NCBI GenBank assembly: GCA_026418995.1
Contig: JAOAAG010000217.1
Location: 1-37,084 of the forward strand
DNA length: 37,084 nucleotides
DNA from: Anaerolineae bacterium
GTDB taxonomy: Bacteria > Chloroflexota > Anaerolineae > B4-G1
Reading direction: 5' to 3'
Shown: piece by piece, positions 35,277-37,084 of the stretch
How positions within the stretch are numbered: the stretch's first letter is position 1
Layout: each line of letters opens with the position of its first letter
Notes under the pieces: model-generated
Database searches by the model: none
The model's input: only the letters and a program-made list of their open reading frames with translations
What the model was told of the DNA's origin: nothing
Translations under genes and position numbers: made by a program

Positions 35277-35960
35277 ATGAGATACGAAATTCACGGCACA
35301 GTGATGCAAGCGGTGGATATCTACCTGAATCCAGGCGAAAGAATCTATACCGAGTCGGGCGGGATGGCCTGGATGAAGGGTGATATCGAAATGAAGACCG
35401 AGACCAAGGGTGGGGTGATGGCTAGTCTGGGTCGCAAGTTAGCGGGAGAATCGCTTTTTATGACCACCTACACCTGCCGCAGCGGCACCGGCCTGGTGGT
35501 GTTCACTCCCGAGGCTCCGGGCAAGATCATTGATCTGCGATTGGAGGCCGGGCAGAGCATTATCTGCCAGAAGGATGCCTTTATGTGTGCCGAGGGGTCG
35601 GTCAAGCTGGAGATGCACTTCCACAAGCGGCTGGGAGCCGGCCTCTTCGGCGGCGAGGGCTTCATCCTGCAGAAGCTCACCGGACCGGGCGTGGTCTTCC
35701 TTGAGGTTCCCGGTGAGGTGCGTGAGTATACGCTCGCTGCTGGGGAGGTCATGCAGGTGGACCCCGGTCATATCGCCTTCTTTGAACCGACGGTCAGCTA
35801 CGACATCACCACCGTGAGAGGCGTGATGAATGTGCTGTTCTCCGGAGAAGGACTATTTCTGGCCAAACTGGCCGGCCCGGGGCGCATCTGGCTCCAGACC
35901 CTGCCACTCTCCAACCTGGCACAGACGCTGGCCCGCTATATGCCGACGAAAAGTGGCTAG
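35277..35960 (+). CDS. AIM24/TIGR00266-family protein
   Basis: A 227-residue protein of the AIM24 (TIGR00266) family, a beta-rich fold with internal repeats. Landmarks are LNPGERIYTESGGMAWM (17-33), GGVMASLGRKLAGESLFMTTY, HKRLGAGLFGGEGFILQKLTGPG and the C-terminal GEGLFLAKLAGPGRIWLQTLP. The biochemical role in bacteria is not established; mitochondrial AIM24 affects inner-membrane organisation. There is no signal peptide. The ATG has GGAGGT four bases upstream, so the slightly longer frame is not used. It sits alone behind a structured leader. Confidence 0.88.
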   Translation: MRYEIHGTVMQAVDIYLNPGERIYTESGGMAWMKGDIEMKTETKGGVMASLGRKLAGESLFMTTYTCRSGTGLVVFTPEAPGKIIDLRLEAGQSIICQKDAFMCAEGSVKLEMHFHKRLGAGLFGGEGFILQKLTGPGVVFLEVPGEVREYTLAAGEVMQVDPGHIAFFEPTVSYDITTVRGVMNVLFSGEGLFLAKLAGPGRIWLQTLPLSNLAQTLARYMPTKSG

Positions 35961-35981
35961 AAGGTGGCAGTTACTAAACCG

Positions 35982-35996
35982 TGTTGGGCGGCCTTA
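35982..35996. repeat. Left 15-bp inverted repeat flanking the small lipoprotein gene
   Basis: TGTTGGGCGGCCTTA, the exact reverse complement of 36567-36581. Its GTTGGGC fits the integron R' core consensus GTTRRRY. It ends 24 bases before the lipoprotein start codon. Confidence 0.75.
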
Positions 35997-36020
35997 ACAG
36001 CAGAGCGAGCGGCAAGAAAG

Positions 36021-36536
36021 ATGAAAATCTTTCTTGCCTTGATAGTTGCTCTGCTGGTTGCCTGTGGTGGTGCTGTGACACCTGCCACTCCGACTCCGGC
36101 AGATACTGCAAAAACTGTTTTGGAGAAAGTGGCAGAAATCATATGTTATGATCATCCAAAGACAACTTCTTTCTTTGAGAGAGATACGACATACGGTTTT
36201 TATTGCTCTCCAGCGGCAGGTCACTTCACCATCACAAGTCTGGAGTGGTTCAACACTGAAAGCGACGCACGAGCCGCCTTCGATACCCATAGCGAAGGTC
36301 TCACAGTCGGTGAATTCCACGGGGCTCCGCTTTTGATATGGAGCACAGATCATCCTTCATTTCCGGGCGGAAGGAGTGAGTACCGGACTTGGCTTTGGGT
36401 AATGCAACAATGGTTAATAAGAGTTCAAGCATTCGACGACACTCATTTTACGGTTGCTCCTGATCCAGGGAAAGTCTCTGAAGCCATATATCAAGTCGGA
36501 TTGGAGTATGGCTTATTCACTGTCAACGAGCGGTAA
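36021..36536 (+). CDS. Small lipoprotein of unknown function in an inverted-repeat-bounded segment
   Basis: A 171-residue protein, not recognised. MKIFLALIVALLVACGG is a short lipoprotein signal with lipobox LVAC, followed by a Thr/Pro/Ala linker (TPATPTPAD). The mature part has two Cys (in IICYDHP and FYCSPA) that could form a disulfide, and aromatic-rich segments such as TWLWVMQQWLIRVQ. The longer frame upstream lacks a ribosome binding site and would start inside the left repeat region. The site used has only AAGAAAG. Base composition is more AT-rich than in the neighbours. The segment is bounded by 15-bp inverted repeats and next to a transposase, suggesting a mobile cassette. Confidence 0.75.
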   Translation: MKIFLALIVALLVACGGAVTPATPTPADTAKTVLEKVAEIICYDHPKTTSFFERDTTYGFYCSPAAGHFTITSLEWFNTESDARAAFDTHSEGLTVGEFHGAPLLIWSTDHPSFPGGRSEYRTWLWVMQQWLIRVQAFDDTHFTVAPDPGKVSEAIYQVGLEYGLFTVNER

Positions 36537-36566
36537 ACGTGTAAGTCGATAAATGATCTGGGTCAG

Positions 36567-36581
36567 TAAGGCCGCCCAACA
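36567..36581. repeat. Right 15-bp inverted repeat flanking the small lipoprotein gene
   Basis: TAAGGCCGCCCAACA, the exact reverse complement of 35982-35996, 30 bases after the lipoprotein stop. GCCCAAC fits the integron R'' core consensus RYYYAAC. About 80 bases on, GTTGGGGCGG (from about 36659) nearly complements it, as an attC R' end would. Confidence 0.75.
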
Positions 36582-36826
36582 TCTCGTTCCTTAGAAACTG
36601 CCGCTCCCGGCCAAGGGGAGAAGGGCGAAACCGCAAGGCGACATCGGCGAGAAAGGGCGTTGGGGCGGCGGAAGCGGGGCGTAACTGCGGCACAATGGGC
36701 ATCCGAACCCCTCCGGGTGGCCATGGGGAGCAAAATCACCCGACGCGAATGCATGACCGTCCGCATTGGACGCTCGTGTAGGTGGATGGCATAGGCCAGC
36801 AGACTAAAGCACGCCTCCATAAATTT

Positions 36827-37084
36827 TTAGGGTAAAGCCGCGCCGAACCCTTTGAGCGCGTCCAGGCGCTTCTTGAGGTCCTCGGCGGTGAACTTCCAGG
36901 TGAAAGGCTTGGCGACTTCCTGGTAGTAGTCCTGGAAATTCATCAGGCGGTCTGTCAAGGCCACTTCATCGGCCACATCCAGAGGGGTAAGCACCTTACG
37001 CTGGACAATGGAGAAGTACATCTCGATCTGGTTCAACCAACTGGCGTGCACCGGTAGCATCACGGCCACCGCATTGGGATACAT
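36827..37084 (-). mobile_element. IS630-family transposase, C-terminal part (5' end beyond window)
   Basis: The frame is open to the window edge on the minus strand, so only the last 85 or so residues are visible. HASWLNQIEMYFSIVQRKVLTP is the hallmark of the IS630/Tc1-mariner DDE transposase C-terminus, with the last catalytic acid in NQIE. KPFTWKFTAEDLKKRLDAL closes the protein as in many IS630 members. The Met at the window edge is internal. The right end of the element should lie within the next 100 or so bases (below 36826), where AAATTTTTAGGGTAAAG is a possible terminal sequence, but the other end is not in the window. Confidence 0.85.

Noticed and set aside
36563-36820. Minus-strand 85-codon frame between the lipoprotein gene and the transposase
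   Set aside because: It runs across the right inverted repeat, has an Arg-rich composition typical of shadow frames, and has no recognised product. A relic of a gene broken by the IS cannot be excluded.

Overview
The window looks like a chromosomal piece of a Chloroflexota (Anaerolineae-like) bacterium. It is GC-rich. It carries LolD/MacB-type ABC exporters with HlyD-type adaptors but no outer-membrane partner, many Cys-lipoproteins, a threonine operon under a T-box riboswitch, and an MtaB-HIT-CBS-RsmD run. The assignment rests on gene content and style only; there is no rRNA or tRNA gene here to test it.

Layout. (1) 1-3958: a MacAB-like export operon, namely an HlyD adaptor (5' end cut by the window), an ATPase, an FtsX/MacB permease and a Gly/Pro-rich lipoprotein. 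(2) 4143-5891: a HIT hydrolase with an apparently leaderless promoter, then a thiolase. (3) 6049-7218: an AT-richer polytopic GT87-like glycosyltransferase. It converges on a TetR/ABC-2 permease pair (7269-8998, minus) that has a good promoter and a TetR-type operator. (4) 9360-15838, minus: a threonine operon hom-ask-asd-X-thrC behind a T-box leader whose likely specifier is ACC (Thr). No homoserine kinase gene is present. The unassigned gene X has HAD-like motifs in an apparently permuted order. The T-box promoter shares its -35 region back to back with a forward promoter for an MFS transporter. (5) 15930-20568, plus: MFS transporter, mtaB, HINT hydrolase, CBS-ACT protein, RsmD-like methyltransferase and a small CxxC protein.

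(6) 20603-30445: an arabinan/arabinoxylan utilisation locus. On the minus strand are a secreted lipoprotein GH43 arabinanase, a cytoplasmic GH51 arabinofuranosidase, two sugar ABC permeases and a Tat-lipoprotein binding protein. Divergent from it is a regulator combining a sigma-region-4-like HTH, an ATPase-like middle and a receiver domain. This gene overlaps tail to tail, by 107 bp, a hybrid histidine kinase on the other strand. A likely chain of events is extracellular cleavage by GH43, uptake by the ABC system, debranching by GH51, and control by the kinase/regulator pair. The ABC ATPase is not in the window. (7) 30686-34928: a second MacAB-like exporter, whose permease is a fused tandem duplicate. 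(8) 35277-37084: an AIM24-family protein behind a structured leader, a small AT-richer lipoprotein gene bracketed by 15-bp inverted repeats that look like integron attC ends, and the C-terminal part of an IS630-family transposase cut by the window end.

The best candidates for something undescribed are gene X in the thrB-less threonine operon, the overlapping kinase/regulator pair with its unusual domain set, and the inverted-repeat-bounded lipoprotein cassette.
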